Positions 15,677 through 23,923 of a stretch of DNA of 64,000 bases are shown here, in pieces. The stretch covers positions 35,325 to 99,324 of the forward strand of contig JBOHNU010000003.1 of assembly GCA_050730855.1 (NCBI GenBank). Direction: 5' to 3'. Made by a program: the position numbers and the translations under genes. The DNA comes from DASRJJ01 sp050730855. Lineage in GTDB: Bacteria > Patescibacteriota > Saccharimonadia > Saccharimonadales > UBA4665. Within the stretch, counting starts at the first letter, position 1. Every line of letters begins with the position of its first letter. Under the pieces are notes generated by a model that was not told the origin of the DNA, searched no databases, and was given only the letters and a program-made list of their open reading frames with translations.

Positions 15677-16915
15677 ATGCCTTACCAGCGCTACAGCTCG
15701 TACCGACGGCCGTATATCCGGCAGCCTCAAGCGCGGTCGAAACGGCGTTGGCCAAAACGGCTTTTTGTATTTGCCTTGCTGGCCGGAGTAGTTTTCTTAA
15801 CCTTTAATATACTCGGCGGCAAGGACGGCGGGCTGGCCGGTATTGTCAAGAACCAGCCGCAGAAAGTAAGGATTGAAGGGCGCTACCTGTTTGGCGGCAC
15901 CGTGGTTTGGGCGCGCCACATGCAGGATTGGAGCAAAAATGCCGACGGCTCTACAAACTACGCCTACCCGTTTAGCGGCTTGCACACCTTTGAGCGCGAC
16001 AAATATGACGCCTGGCTGGCCGATTTGGAGTGTCCGGTCATGACCGAAGAGTTCTCGGTTGCACAGCAGACCACCGAAACCGCCTTTAACTGCCGCCCCG
16101 AATTTTTGCCCGAGGCCGCTAAATACTTTAACTTCTTCAACCTCGCCAACAACCACACCCGGGATTTCAACGGCCAGGCCGCCTTAGACGAAACGCGCCG
16201 CCATCTGGAGACTGCCGGCATCCAATATTTTGGCGACTTCGAGCCTGGGAAAACAGGTAACATCTGCGAGGTCGTAGCCATGCCTGTACGCATTATTTCC
16301 GAGCTGGACGGCCAAGAATCGAGCGAAGCTGCACAATTGCCGGTGGCGCTATGTTCGTGGCACTACTTTTTCCGCTTGCCCTCCGGCTCCGAAATCGAGA
16401 CTATGCGAAAATACGCCGAGGCCATGCCAACGTTCGCATTTATCCAGGCAGGGATTGAGTACCGCGCCAGTGCAGACCAGTACCAACGCCAAATGGCTCG
16501 CCAGGTGGCCGACCTAAACCCCTCGTTCGTGGTGGTTAACAGCGCGCACTGGGTGCAAAACGGCGAGGCTTATAATGGCGTTCCTATTTTATACTCCACC
16601 GGGAACTTTATTTTCGACCAACAAACCAACAACGAAGTCACACGCAGCACCAGCCTGGACGCGACCTTGTCCATACCGTACTCCGGGCAACTGCAAAAAT
16701 GGCTGGATTTAGGCGCATCATGCAAAACCTTCCACGACGATTGTTTCAAGCAAATATCTGCCCAGTCGCTAGAAAAACCGGCAATATCCATGGCCTACGA
16801 CCTGATTGCTGGCGATAGCTCAAACAAACTCACCAAAAAGGCCGGCCCCGAAATCCAGGCCGCCGTAGAACAACGCGTCGGCTGGCCAGCCATAAAAGCT
16901 GCACTGGGTCAGTAA
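15677..16915 (+). CDS. CapA-family (poly-gamma-glutamate synthesis-like) metallophosphatase, membrane-anchored
   Basis: A 412-aa protein with a very basic N-terminus, one TM helix (about residues 35-55) and a CapA/PGA_cap domain outside: LFGGTVVWARHM, WLADLECPVM, FFNLANNHTRDFNG, and VVVNSAHWVQNGEAYNGVPILYSTGNFIFD, which carries the metal-ligand positions of the calcineurin-like fold. CapA members are linked to polyglutamate capsule and cell-wall amidation. The RimK cassette elsewhere in the window also implies gamma-glutamyl chemistry, but no direct link is shown. TATACT lies 7 nt before the ATG (leaderless). Confidence 0.8.
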   Translation: MPYQRYSSYRRPYIRQPQARSKRRWPKRLFVFALLAGVVFLTFNILGGKDGGLAGIVKNQPQKVRIEGRYLFGGTVVWARHMQDWSKNADGSTNYAYPFSGLHTFERDKYDAWLADLECPVMTEEFSVAQQTTETAFNCRPEFLPEAAKYFNFFNLANNHTRDFNGQAALDETRRHLETAGIQYFGDFEPGKTGNICEVVAMPVRIISELDGQESSEAAQLPVALCSWHYFFRLPSGSEIETMRKYAEAMPTFAFIQAGIEYRASADQYQRQMARQVADLNPSFVVVNSAHWVQNGEAYNGVPILYSTGNFIFDQQTNNEVTRSTSLDATLSIPYSGQLQKWLDLGASCKTFHDDCFKQISAQSLEKPAISMAYDLIAGDSSNKLTKKAGPEIQAAVEQRVGWPAIKAALGQ

Positions 16916-16933
16916 CAATAAGCTGCAATCAAT

Positions 16934-18544
16934 TTACGAGCCGGAAAATGGACGGTTGGTAGGCGGCCAAAGGATAATTTTTTTCAGCCAGGCGACAATC
17001 GGGCGTGCCTCGGACAGACCGAACAAGCCGGAGACGGCCAGGTGCGTGGTGAAAATAGCGCCAGCTATAATTGCCAGCTTAGTACCCAGTGTTACCACAC
17101 CGGTGTCGCCGATCTCGAGCGGGAAGAACTGCACTATCACGTACCCGGCAAGCAGCGTAAAGCCCGACACCGACACAATCCGCCAGCACGCCGCCCAAAA
17201 CTCCCGGTCAAACAATCCGTGGTCGCGCATGAGCATTATCGTCCACAGCAGCACTACTTCAAATAGCGCCGCGGTCGACACAGCCAGCGCCAAACCGGCA
17301 ATGCCGTACGAGTCGGCTCGTGCCCACAACGCGGTCAGCCCAATACTGATAATAATGGTAATTACCGAGGCAATCAGCGGCGTCTTGGTGTCTTTCTGGG
17401 CGTAAAACCAGCGCGAAATAATAGAGTAAATAATTTTAAAGAATATCGCCATGCTTAAAAAGCCAAAAATAAGCGCTATCTCCGGTGCGTCTTTAGTAAA
17501 AATCAGCCGCGCCAGGTAGCCGCGCGCGAAAAACGCCACAATCACCACCGGCACAGTAATCCAGATGGTAAAACGTAAGATTTTAAGAAAGTCGAGGCGG
17601 AACAAATCCGGCCGCCCTTGAGCCAAACGCTGCGCCAAACGCGGAAAGGTCGCCGTGCCGATGGCCGAGCCGATCAAAAGAACCGGCGCGCTCTGCAAGA
17701 TGTAGGCGTTGTTATAATAGCTGATGTTCCCTTCGCCCAGGCGGCGGGCAAAGTTGGTCTCGACAATGGTTTGCAGTTGGTCAACGCCTTGGTCGAGCGC
17801 GCGTGGCGGCAGCTGGTGCATCACGGTCTTAAAGTCGCGCTTGCGCCACAAAATCCTCGGCTGCCAGCGGTAGCGCGTGCCGATCAGCCCGATGCACACC
17901 ACCGCCAGCTGCAAAATGCCGCCAATGAACGCGCCGACGCCCAGACCCTTAATCCCCAGCGCCGTGTCCTCAAAAATATAAATACTGGCGATGATAGACA
18001 GGTTGTAAAACAGCGGCGCGATAGCGAAAAAGAAAAACCTCCCCAGCGTTTGCTGCAAGCTGGACAGCATGCCGGAAATGGTAAAAAACAAGGGGTTAAG
18101 CGACAAAAAACGCATGATAGTTACGGCGTTATCGAGCTGCTCGGGCGTGAACCGGCCGCCGCTGACCATTTGCATCAAAGGCTCGGCGAACACAAAAATA
18201 ATCACAGCTACCAGCATCATGGCAATACTTAACATGTTAAGTAAACTGGAGGTCAGCTCCCACATTGCCTTTTTGTTTCCCCTCTGCAACCTGTCGGCCA
18301 AAACCGGGATAAACGCTACGCCCAGCACACCCGCAGCCAAGGTGTAGAAAAAAAAGTCCGGGATAATAAACGCGGCAAAGTAGGCGTCGGTGCTGCCCGA
18401 TCCGGTGGCCTCGAAGTTAGCGTTTACCAGCTTGGTACGCAGCAGCCCCAGCAACTGGCCGATAAGCGCCGTAATCACCAACAAAAATGCCACGTTGCTG
18501 ATGGACATCCATTTTTTTATTTTTGGTGGCGTTTTTTCCTGCAT
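16934..18544 (-). CDS. murJ: Lipid II flippase MurJ (MviN)
   Basis: A 536-aa polytopic protein with about 14 TM helices and MOP-superfamily features: an N-terminal GLLRTKLVNANFEATGSGSTDAYFAAFIIPD, KIIYSIISRWFYAQKDTKTPL and YNNAYILQSAPVLLIGSAIGTATFPRLA. MurJ moves lipid-linked peptidoglycan precursor across the cytoplasmic membrane. MurC at 29529 and a DivIC-like protein at 24174 show that the organism makes a wall. The gene ends 18 nt from the convergent capA-like gene with no obvious terminator between them. Confidence 0.9.
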   Translation of the reverse strand: MQEKTPPKIKKWMSISNVAFLLVITALIGQLLGLLRTKLVNANFEATGSGSTDAYFAAFIIPDFFFYTLAAGVLGVAFIPVLADRLQRGNKKAMWELTSSLLNMLSIAMMLVAVIIFVFAEPLMQMVSGGRFTPEQLDNAVTIMRFLSLNPLFFTISGMLSSLQQTLGRFFFFAIAPLFYNLSIIASIYIFEDTALGIKGLGVGAFIGGILQLAVVCIGLIGTRYRWQPRILWRKRDFKTVMHQLPPRALDQGVDQLQTIVETNFARRLGEGNISYYNNAYILQSAPVLLIGSAIGTATFPRLAQRLAQGRPDLFRLDFLKILRFTIWITVPVVIVAFFARGYLARLIFTKDAPEIALIFGFLSMAIFFKIIYSIISRWFYAQKDTKTPLIASVITIIISIGLTALWARADSYGIAGLALAVSTAALFEVVLLWTIMLMRDHGLFDREFWAACWRIVSVSGFTLLAGYVIVQFFPLEIGDTGVVTLGTKLAIIAGAIFTTHLAVSGLFGLSEARPIVAWLKKIILWPPTNRPFSGS

Positions 18545-18688
18545 GGGCGGAGGGTGTTACGTAGTGTTGGTTTTAGTATATAGCTTCTCGCCGGGATGGC
18601 CTATTTTTTCTAGGTGACTTGTCCATCTCGGGTTCTTCATATATTCTCACTGATCGTTCGACTATAAACCAGCGCCTGGCAAACACCT

Positions 18689-18730
18689 ACGCCTAAACAG
18701 AGTTTGGAGCGCTAAAATCCCTCTAGGCGT
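18689..18730 (-). terminator. Hairpin after ftsH, possible terminator
   Basis: Minus strand ACGCCTA-GAG pairs with CTC-TAGGCGT across a 20-nt loop, starting 8 nt after the ftsH stop. The following bases (AGGTGTTTG) contain only a short T run, so termination is not assured. The remaining ~140 nt up to murJ show no gene. Confidence 0.35.
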
Positions 18731-18737
18731 TTATCGG

Positions 18738-20609
18738 CTAGTACAACGCGGCGGTTTTGGGCATTTTGGAGCCTTCGAGGACTTTGGCGACCTCCTCGGC
18801 TTCGATGGTTTCTTTTTCCAGCAGGCGGTCTTTGAGTTTTTCCAGCTTGGCCAGGTTGGCTTTTACTACCAGTCGGGCGCGCAGGCCGGCTTCCTTGATG
18901 AGTTCTTCGACCTCTTCGTCGATGAGCTTGGCGGTTTCGTCCGAGAAATTGCGCTCATGCACCAGCCGGTCGAGCATCATGCCGTCGTCGGTTTTAAACA
19001 CTTGGTCGCGCAGCTTTTTGCCCATGCCTTGGTTCATTACCATGTCGCGGGCTAGTTCGGCGGCTTTTTGCAGGTCACTGCCGGCGCCGGTGGTTACGTG
19101 GTCGGCGCCGTACTTTACCTCTTCGGCAATGCGGCCGCCTAGCATGCGCGCCAGCACGTCTTTAAACTCCACGATGCTATGGTAGCTTTTATCCTCCGGC
19201 GGGATAGCCCAGGTAACACCGCCGGTGCCGCCACGCGGAATAATTGTTACCTTGTGGATGGGGTCGCTGTCGGGCAGCACGTGGCCAACGAGCGCGTGGC
19301 CGGCCTCGTGGTAGGCGGTTAGCTCTTTCTCTTTTTCGGTCATTATCTTGCTTTTGCGCTCCGGGCCGATTGCGACTTTTTCGAACGCCTCGGTAACGTC
19401 GTTGTTGGTAATTTCTTTGTGATTGAGCCTGGCGGCGATAATTGCTGCTTCGTTAGCGATGTTAGACAAATCCGCACCGGATGATCCAGCCGACTTGGCG
19501 GCCAGCGCATTAATGTTTACATCCTTAGACACTGGTTTTTTGGCAAAATGTACCTTTAAGATTGCCTCGCGGTCTTTGCGATCCGGCAGGTCGATGTTTA
19601 CGCGGCGGTCAAAGCGACCGGGGCGGAGCAGGGCAGGGTCGAGCACGTCGGAGCGGTTGGTCGCGGCCAGAACAATCACGTTTTGACCTTGTTCAAAGCC
19701 GTCCATTTCTACCAAAATCTGGTTGAGGGTTTGCTCGCGCTCATCGTGGCCGCCGCCCATGCCGCTGCCGCGGCGCCGACCAACGGCGTCAATTTCGTCG
19801 ACAAATATAATGCACGGTGCGTTCTTTTTAGCCTTTGCAAACAAATCACGAACACGACTGGCGCCAACACCTACAAACATCTCCACAAACTCCGAACCGG
19901 AAATGCTAAAGAACGGCACATTCGCCTCGCCAGCCACTGCGCGGGCCAGCAGCGTTTTGCCTGTTCCGGGCGGCCCGACTAGCAAAACCCCTTTCGGAAT
20001 GCGCGCGCCCAGGTTGGCGAACTTTTTGGGGAACTTCAAAAACTCCACCACCTCTTGCAGGTCTTGCTTGGCTTCGTCCGAGCCGGCCACGTCCTTAAAC
20101 ACTACCTTGTCTTTTTCGTTACCGTACAGCCGCGCCTTACTCTTACCAAAACTCATCGCCTGGTTCCCCTGCCCTTGCGCACTGCGCAGCATAAAGAACA
20201 AAAGCGCGCCGATAAGCAGCACTGGCAGTAACGAAATGCCGATGGTTGCCAGCGTCGAGCCGGTTGACGACTCCGCCTTGTACGATACCTCTACCTTGGA
20301 TTGGTCAAGCCCCTCCTCTTGCAGGCTGGCGGCCGGGTCTTTAAACGACTTTAGCGTCGCCGCATCCTCGCCCTTTTTGGTTATGGCCAGTTCGTTGGCC
20401 TTTACCTCGATTTTCTGGTACTGGCCTTCGTTGGCCTCTTGCACCGCTTGAGTGAACGGGATTTCCTTGAGCGAGCTAGGCTGGCTGTACGCTGCAAAAA
20501 TAATTAGGCCGAATAGAACAAGCAGCGCAACAAACCCGAAATTACGAAAGCCGCGCTTGCCGTTTTTACCGTTTGTTCCACCTCGAAAAGACTTTTTAGT
20601 TGGATCCAT
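18738..20609 (-). CDS. ftsH: ATP-dependent zinc metalloprotease FtsH
   Basis: A 623-aa protein with two N-terminal TM helices (about residues 24-42 and 123-143) around an extracytoplasmic domain, an AAA+ module (Walker A GPPGTGKT, Walker B IIFVDEIDAVG, second region of homology ALLRPGRFDRR) and a zinc protease domain with HEAGH. It degrades misfolded membrane proteins and short-lived regulators. TATAAT lies 6 nt before the ATG, so the message is probably leaderless. tilS lies just upstream on the same strand. Confidence 0.97.
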   Translation of the reverse strand: MDPTKKSFRGGTNGKNGKRGFRNFGFVALLVLFGLIIFAAYSQPSSLKEIPFTQAVQEANEGQYQKIEVKANELAITKKGEDAATLKSFKDPAASLQEEGLDQSKVEVSYKAESSTGSTLATIGISLLPVLLIGALLFFMLRSAQGQGNQAMSFGKSKARLYGNEKDKVVFKDVAGSDEAKQDLQEVVEFLKFPKKFANLGARIPKGVLLVGPPGTGKTLLARAVAGEANVPFFSISGSEFVEMFVGVGASRVRDLFAKAKKNAPCIIFVDEIDAVGRRRGSGMGGGHDEREQTLNQILVEMDGFEQGQNVIVLAATNRSDVLDPALLRPGRFDRRVNIDLPDRKDREAILKVHFAKKPVSKDVNINALAAKSAGSSGADLSNIANEAAIIAARLNHKEITNNDVTEAFEKVAIGPERKSKIMTEKEKELTAYHEAGHALVGHVLPDSDPIHKVTIIPRGGTGGVTWAIPPEDKSYHSIVEFKDVLARMLGGRIAEEVKYGADHVTTGAGSDLQKAAELARDMVMNQGMGKKLRDQVFKTDDGMMLDRLVHERNFSDETAKLIDEEVEELIKEAGLRARLVVKANLAKLEKLKDRLLEKETIEAEEVAKVLEGSKMPKTAALY

Positions 20610-20625
20610 GCACCGATTATAACAG

Positions 20626-21528
20626 CTAAACTGATTTTTCCGAACGGGGGCGAGGTTCGAGCTTGATGTTTTGCTTGCCTAGGCTTAGGCGATGCCTGGC
20701 ATCGACATCGGCCAGCTTGCCCGGAGCGGCGGTTTTTGCGGCGATCACCAAGTGCTCCAGAAGCGCGCGGTCGAAGTGCGCGATGCCGTTGCGGCGCAGC
20801 CAAGCCGCCATCATTTCCTTAGCGACGGAAAACGGCAATTGCAAATACCAGCCGCGGTCAAGTTCGTCTCCAGCCGGCTGTTTTGCCAGGTCTTCTTCCA
20901 GCAAATGATCGATCTGGGCGTTAATTTTGCCAGCGTTTTCTACGCGGCGCAGCAAGTCCTCGCGGTCGGGCGCGGTAAATCGCGACATGATGTGCTTGCG
21001 TATATAATTGCGCAGGTAGCGCTCGTCGGCGTTGGTACTGTCCTCGTACCAGGCCAGATTGTGCTCGCGCGCGTAGGCCAGGATGTCACCCTTCGTCCAC
21101 TGCAACAGCGGGCGCACCAACTCCTTGGTACTTACGAGCGAGCTCAAACCTTTCCGCCCGGTTCCCCGCAGCATGTTAAGTATCGCCGTTTCCAACATAT
21201 CGTCTTGGTGGTGAGCGGTGATGATTGCCCTGGCGCCATGCTCGCTCATAACCTGGCGCAAAAATTTGTAGCGCGCGTCGCGCGCCGTGGCTTCGCTGGC
21301 GTCCGGTCCGAGTTTGCCACTGCGGTAAACCACCGGCAGCCCATAATGCCCGGCCAGCTTTTGCACCAGCATGCGGTCTTCGGCCGAATCCTCACGGATG
21401 CCGTGGTCAAAATGCGCTACAACCAACTCCAATTTTGGCTTTTTGGCCAGCAAGTCAAGCAGCACCACCGAATCCACCCCGCCCGAAACCGCCACCACGT
21501 ACTTGCCTGTGTTAACTCTTATATTCAT
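20626..21528 (-). CDS. tilS: tRNA(Ile)-lysidine synthase TilS
   Basis: A 300-aa PP-loop ATPase: VVAVSGGVDSVVLLDLL (pyrophosphate loop), HFDHGIREDS, ITAHHQDDMLET and DSTNADERYLRNYIR. TilS converts C34 of tRNA-Ile(CAU) to lysidine so that it reads AUA. Two non-initiator CAU tRNAs lie close by (22745 and 24699), one of which should be the substrate. The start at 21528 has a TACAAT box 7 nt upstream (leaderless); the reading frame is open far above it but without conserved sequence. It overlaps the end of the DoxX-like gene by 17 nt. Confidence 0.93.
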   Translation of the reverse strand: MNIRVNTGKYVVAVSGGVDSVVLLDLLAKKPKLELVVAHFDHGIREDSAEDRMLVQKLAGHYGLPVVYRSGKLGPDASEATARDARYKFLRQVMSEHGARAIITAHHQDDMLETAILNMLRGTGRKGLSSLVSTKELVRPLLQWTKGDILAYAREHNLAWYEDSTNADERYLRNYIRKHIMSRFTAPDREDLLRRVENAGKINAQIDHLLEEDLAKQPAGDELDRGWYLQLPFSVAKEMMAAWLRRNGIAHFDRALLEHLVIAAKTAAPGKLADVDARHRLSLGKQNIKLEPRPRSEKSV

Positions 21529-21994
21529 ACGGCTTATTGTATACCCCGCGCGCTTTAAGCGGCCGGGTGTGCGCCGCCACGCCGAACGCCAGCGCCACAA
21601 TCGCCACGTTTTTGATGATGTACTGCCCTTCCAGAGTCGGCACCATAAACGACTGCCAAGTGAGTTCCGGCACCAAAATAAGCGGCGAGCAAACAACAAG
21701 TAAATGCGCGAATAGCAGCGGTACAACCACGCGGGCAGCTCGCGGTATTAGGAACAGTACGCCGATGACGCACTCCAAAAGCGCCAAAAACTTGTAAGAA
21801 AAGTCAAACCAATCCAGGCCGATGGTTTTAGCGGTCAGCACCTCGGCCAACTCGCCCGCCGGACTCACGCCAACCAGCTTCAAAAAACCAAACCAAAAGA
21901 AAATGATAAAAAATGCTACGCGCGCCAGCGGAATGTACGTCCGACGGAAAAAGACGATAGCCCGCTCATCCCAATGCTCGATTTTCTGCTTCAT
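21512..21994 (-). CDS. DoxX-like membrane protein
   Basis: A 160-aa protein with four TM helices (about residues 23-43, 67-84, 88-106 and 128-146), with RVAFFIIFFWFGFLKLVGVSPAGELAEVL and FLALLECVIGVLFLIPRAARVV as in the DoxX/SURF4-like family. The function of such proteins is poorly defined (redox or membrane homeostasis). The start at 21994 lies 7 nt from TATACT, whose box overlaps the -10 of the divergent HD-domain gene. The 3' end runs 17 nt into tilS. Confidence 0.75.
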   Translation of the reverse strand: MKQKIEHWDERAIVFFRRTYIPLARVAFFIIFFWFGFLKLVGVSPAGELAEVLTAKTIGLDWFDFSYKFLALLECVIGVLFLIPRAARVVVPLLFAHLLVVCSPLILVPELTWQSFMVPTLEGQYIIKNVAIVALAFGVAAHTRPLKARGVYNKPYEYKS

Positions 21995-22093
21995 TACATT
22001 CAGTATACAATCTAAAAGTATGGCTAAGAAACGAACATCCAACGCCTGATCGAGCTGCAACAACTACTACTTGCCTTTGGCGCCGTCGAGCGT

Positions 22094-22612
22094 GTGATGT
22101 ACATCCCAGGTCTGGATCGGCGCGAAAGCGACATCGAGCACAGCTATTCACTGGCCATGACCGCCTGGTTCTTGGCGCCCCATTTTCCTGAGTTAGACGC
22201 GGGCCACCTGATCAAACTTGCTTTGGCGCACGATGTAATCGAAATTCAGGCCGGCGACACCTTTGTGTACGGGGCACAGGAGCACATCGATAGCAAAGAT
22301 GAACGTGAGCGCACTGCGCTAGCGCAGCTCCAAAAAGATTGGCCCGACTTTCCGGAAATGACCGCAGCCGTCAAAGAATACGCCGACAAATCGAGCGAAG
22401 AAGCCAAGTTTGTTTACGCGCTCGACAAAATTCTGCCGCCCATGATGCATTACTTGGGCAACGGCCGTGTCTGGCAAGAACACGGCGTTACCAAAGAGCG
22501 CTTTGTGGCTCTACACGAAAAGAGAATTGCCAAAGATTCGCTCATATATCCCTACTATCAAGAAATCTTGGCCTTCTTTCAAGACAAGCCCCATCTCTTC
22601 AAACAATCCTAG
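22094..22612 (+). CDS. HD-domain phosphohydrolase (YfbR/HDDC2-like), true N-terminus probably further upstream
   Basis: The conserved part reads DRRESDIEHSYSLAMTAWF, ALAHDVIEI and ALDKILP, the H...HD...D metal ligands of HD-domain nucleotidases (5'-deoxynucleotidase-like). In frame upstream, codons from 22028 encode an N-terminal helix (RLIELQQLLLAFGAVERV) that belongs to this family, but no ATG precedes it. An ATG at 22020 with TACAAT 8 nt upstream is in another frame, and one extra base in the AAA tract near 22030 would join them. So either a one-base frameshift or a sequence error is likely, and the protein would be about 197 aa. Confidence 0.75.
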   Translation: MMYIPGLDRRESDIEHSYSLAMTAWFLAPHFPELDAGHLIKLALAHDVIEIQAGDTFVYGAQEHIDSKDERERTALAQLQKDWPDFPEMTAAVKEYADKSSEEAKFVYALDKILPPMMHYLGNGRVWQEHGVTKERFVALHEKRIAKDSLIYPYYQEILAFFQDKPHLFKQS

Positions 22613-22632
22613 CCATCAGGGATAAAATATGC

Positions 22633-22744
22633 TATATTTGATCTGTTCTTGTCTCGGCACGGGCCGGGAAGAGCAGTCTGCGCGGCGGAATTATTCCGAC
22701 GCCCGGCGCAGGCGAGAAACCGATAGCGGGTGTCACATTTACAA
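22633..22744 (+). promoter_or_regulatory. Promoter and ~100-nt structured leader before tRNA (CAT)
   Basis: An extended -10 (TGC-TATATT, 22631-22638) is followed by about 100 nt before the tRNA. The leader holds a strong nested hairpin: CTGCGC pairs with GCGCAG, inside it GGCG with CGCC, and inside that GGAA with TTCC. It does not fit SRP RNA, T-box or a riboswitch that I know. It may be a separate small RNA or a processed leader. Confidence 0.4.
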
Positions 22745-22821
22745 GGCGGCGTAGCTCAGCTGGTTAGAGCACAGGACTCATAAGCCTGGGGTCAGTGGTT
22801 CAAGTCCACTCGCCGCTACCA
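22745..22821 (+). tRNA. tRNA with CAT anticodon (elongator Met, or Ile2)
   Basis: The cloverleaf is complete, with acceptor GGCGGCG/CGCCGCT (one G-U at the end), D arm GCTC/GAGC, loop CTCATAA and T arm AGTGG/CCACT, with CCA encoded. Anticodon CAT can mean Met or lysidine-modified Ile. The A-G opposition at the base of the anticodon stem is odd. The sequence alone does not settle the amino acid. Confidence 0.88.
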
Positions 22822-22901
22822 AAACTGTTGGACGCTTCGCTCGAGGCCGACATAACATCCCGCAGGGATGTTATGGGTTCAAGTCCACTCGCCGCTACCA
22901 A
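22797..22901 (+). repeat. Direct repeat of the tRNA 3' end (26 bp), att-like
   Basis: Bases 22797-22822 (T arm, acceptor and CCA of the tRNA) recur exactly at 22876-22901, 79 bp downstream. Between the copies is a perfect 10-bp hairpin (ATAACATCCC, loop GCA, 22852-22874). Such duplicated tRNA 3' ends mark integration sites or partial tRNA duplications; no integrase gene is nearby. Confidence 0.85.
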
Positions 22902-22911
22902 TAAAATAGTT

Positions 22912-23412
22912 ATGATTTCCAAATCTGCGACCGAATTTGCCGCGCAACTTGTCCGGCAGCTGGCTTCCAGCGGTTTTTACATTACCACCGTCGAATCCTG
23001 TACCGGCGGCGCGCTGGCCAATGCCATTACTAACATTCCCGGTTCGGGTGATGTTTTTAAAGACGGCTTTGTCACTTACTCTAATCAGGCGAAAATCGCG
23101 CTTGGCGTTTCCGAAAACATCCTTTTAAAGCACACTATGTATTCGCTGGAGACCGCCCGGGCAATGGCCGAGGCAGGCTTGGCGCGCTCAACTGCAAATC
23201 CTCATCTGGCCGTCGGCATTACCGGCACGCTTAACCGCGTCGATCCCGAAAACCCTAAAGCCTCGGCCGTCGGCGAAGTCTTCATCGCCATCCTAAAGGC
23301 TGGAACGCCCACTCATCAGCAGAAGTTGGCGGTGCCGGCCGCTTTGTCACGTCACGACGCTAAGCAGTTTGTTGTTGCCAGCTCGCTCCACCATCTACTA
23401 AACGTCCTGTAG
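22912..23412 (+). CDS. CinA C-terminal domain protein (NMN amidohydrolase-like)
   Basis: A 166-aa stand-alone CinA_C domain: TTVESCTGGALANAITNIPGSG near residue 25 with the catalytic-site Ser-Cys-Thr-Gly-Gly, VTYSNQAKIALGV, and AVGITG. PncC-type enzymes deamidate nicotinamide mononucleotide to recover NAD precursors. The start at 22912 directly follows the second tRNA 3' copy and lies 4 nt after TAAAAT; the longer reading frame would run through the tRNA. The usual N-terminal molybdopterin-binding CinA domain is missing, as in E. coli PncC. Confidence 0.88.
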   Translation: MISKSATEFAAQLVRQLASSGFYITTVESCTGGALANAITNIPGSGDVFKDGFVTYSNQAKIALGVSENILLKHTMYSLETARAMAEAGLARSTANPHLAVGITGTLNRVDPENPKASAVGEVFIAILKAGTPTHQQKLAVPAALSRHDAKQFVVASSLHHLLNVL

Positions 23413-23468
23413 TCCCGCGGATTGCGCCCGGCTGGCCGCTGTGGCACAATAAACATAAGGGGGATAGA

Positions 23469-23681
23469 ATGAATACGTTAAATAAAGTTGTGTACGTACT
23501 GTTGATCGTTGGCGGGCTTAACTGGGGTATGGTCGGCATGTTCGACATAAACGTCATCGGCAACATCTTCAGCCAGGATTTATCGCGCCTCATCTACAGC
23601 TTCGTTGGCGTAGCCGCGCTGGTTGGGGTTTACAAACTCGCTAGCGCCAAGCCGCACGCCAGCCTTGCTAAGAAAAAATAA
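23469..23681 (+). CDS. DUF378 (YuzA-like) membrane protein
   Basis: A 70-aa protein with two TM helices and the family motif LLIVGGLNWGMVGMFDINVI, followed by YSFVGVAALVGVYKL and a Lys-rich tail. DUF378 proteins are widespread and of unknown role. A GGGGG Shine-Dalgarno lies 6 nt upstream. It is followed by a bidirectional terminator shared with the convergent 31-aa gene. Confidence 0.88.
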   Translation: MNTLNKVVYVLLIVGGLNWGMVGMFDINVIGNIFSQDLSRLIYSFVGVAALVGVYKLASAKPHASLAKKK

Positions 23682-23693
23682 CTCTAGACTGAG

Positions 23694-23731
23694 AATAAAA
23701 ATAGACCGAAGCGCTTCGATCTATTTTTATT
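23694..23731. terminator. Bidirectional terminator between two convergent genes
   Basis: An 18-bp inverted repeat (one mismatch) with GAAGC/GCTTC at its centre and AATAAAAATAGA / TCTATTTTTATT flanks gives U-rich tails on both strands. It ends the DUF378 gene on the plus strand and the 31-aa gene on the minus strand. Confidence 0.85.
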
Positions 23732-23741
23732 GAAGTTTAGT

Positions 23742-23837
23742 TTAGGCTTTCGACAATATGCTGTCTATTGCTAGTATTTTCTTATTTTTCGTTTTTACTA
23801 GCTCGAACACTAGCCCACTCTTGGTTTGTACCGTCAT
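23742..23837 (-). CDS. 31-aa small basic protein
   Basis: The ORF MTVQTKSGLVFELVKTK... ends ILSKA. It has an AGGGG Shine-Dalgarno 7 nt upstream, a strong promoter about 50 nt further up (23896-23923) and the bidirectional terminator 10 nt after its stop. With promoter, ribosome site and terminator all in place it is more convincing than its length suggests. It has no homology I recognise; seven Lys and a short amphipathic C-terminal half are visible. Confidence 0.6.
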   Translation of the reverse strand: MTVQTKSGLVFELVKTKNKKILAIDSILSKA

Positions 23838-23888
23838 TGGTTACCCCTAATTTATTTGTTTTTTAAAGTGTTTGTTTGTGATCACAAC

Positions 23889-23923
23889 ATGTATTATTAT
23901 ACATGATTTTCATGCTTTGTCAA
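23889..23923 (-). promoter_or_regulatory. Strong promoter with a dyad over the -10 box
   Basis: TTGACA (23918-23923), 16-bp spacer, TATAAT (23896-23901) on the minus strand. The -10 box sits inside a perfect inverted repeat, CATGTAT-N4-ATACATG (23889-23906), which could bind a repressor. It drives the 31-aa gene. The rest of 23924-24030 shows no gene. Confidence 0.65.

Noticed and set aside
22020..22049. UGA recoded as Gly or Trp, to join the ATG at 22020 with the HD gene
   Set aside because: The ORF from the ATG is in a different frame, so reading through UGA would not reach the HD domain, and UGA is used as a normal stop elsewhere in the window.
22645..22740. SRP (4.5S) RNA before the tRNA
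   Set aside because: The conserved apical GGAA...AGCAG pattern and the pairing of both ends are missing.
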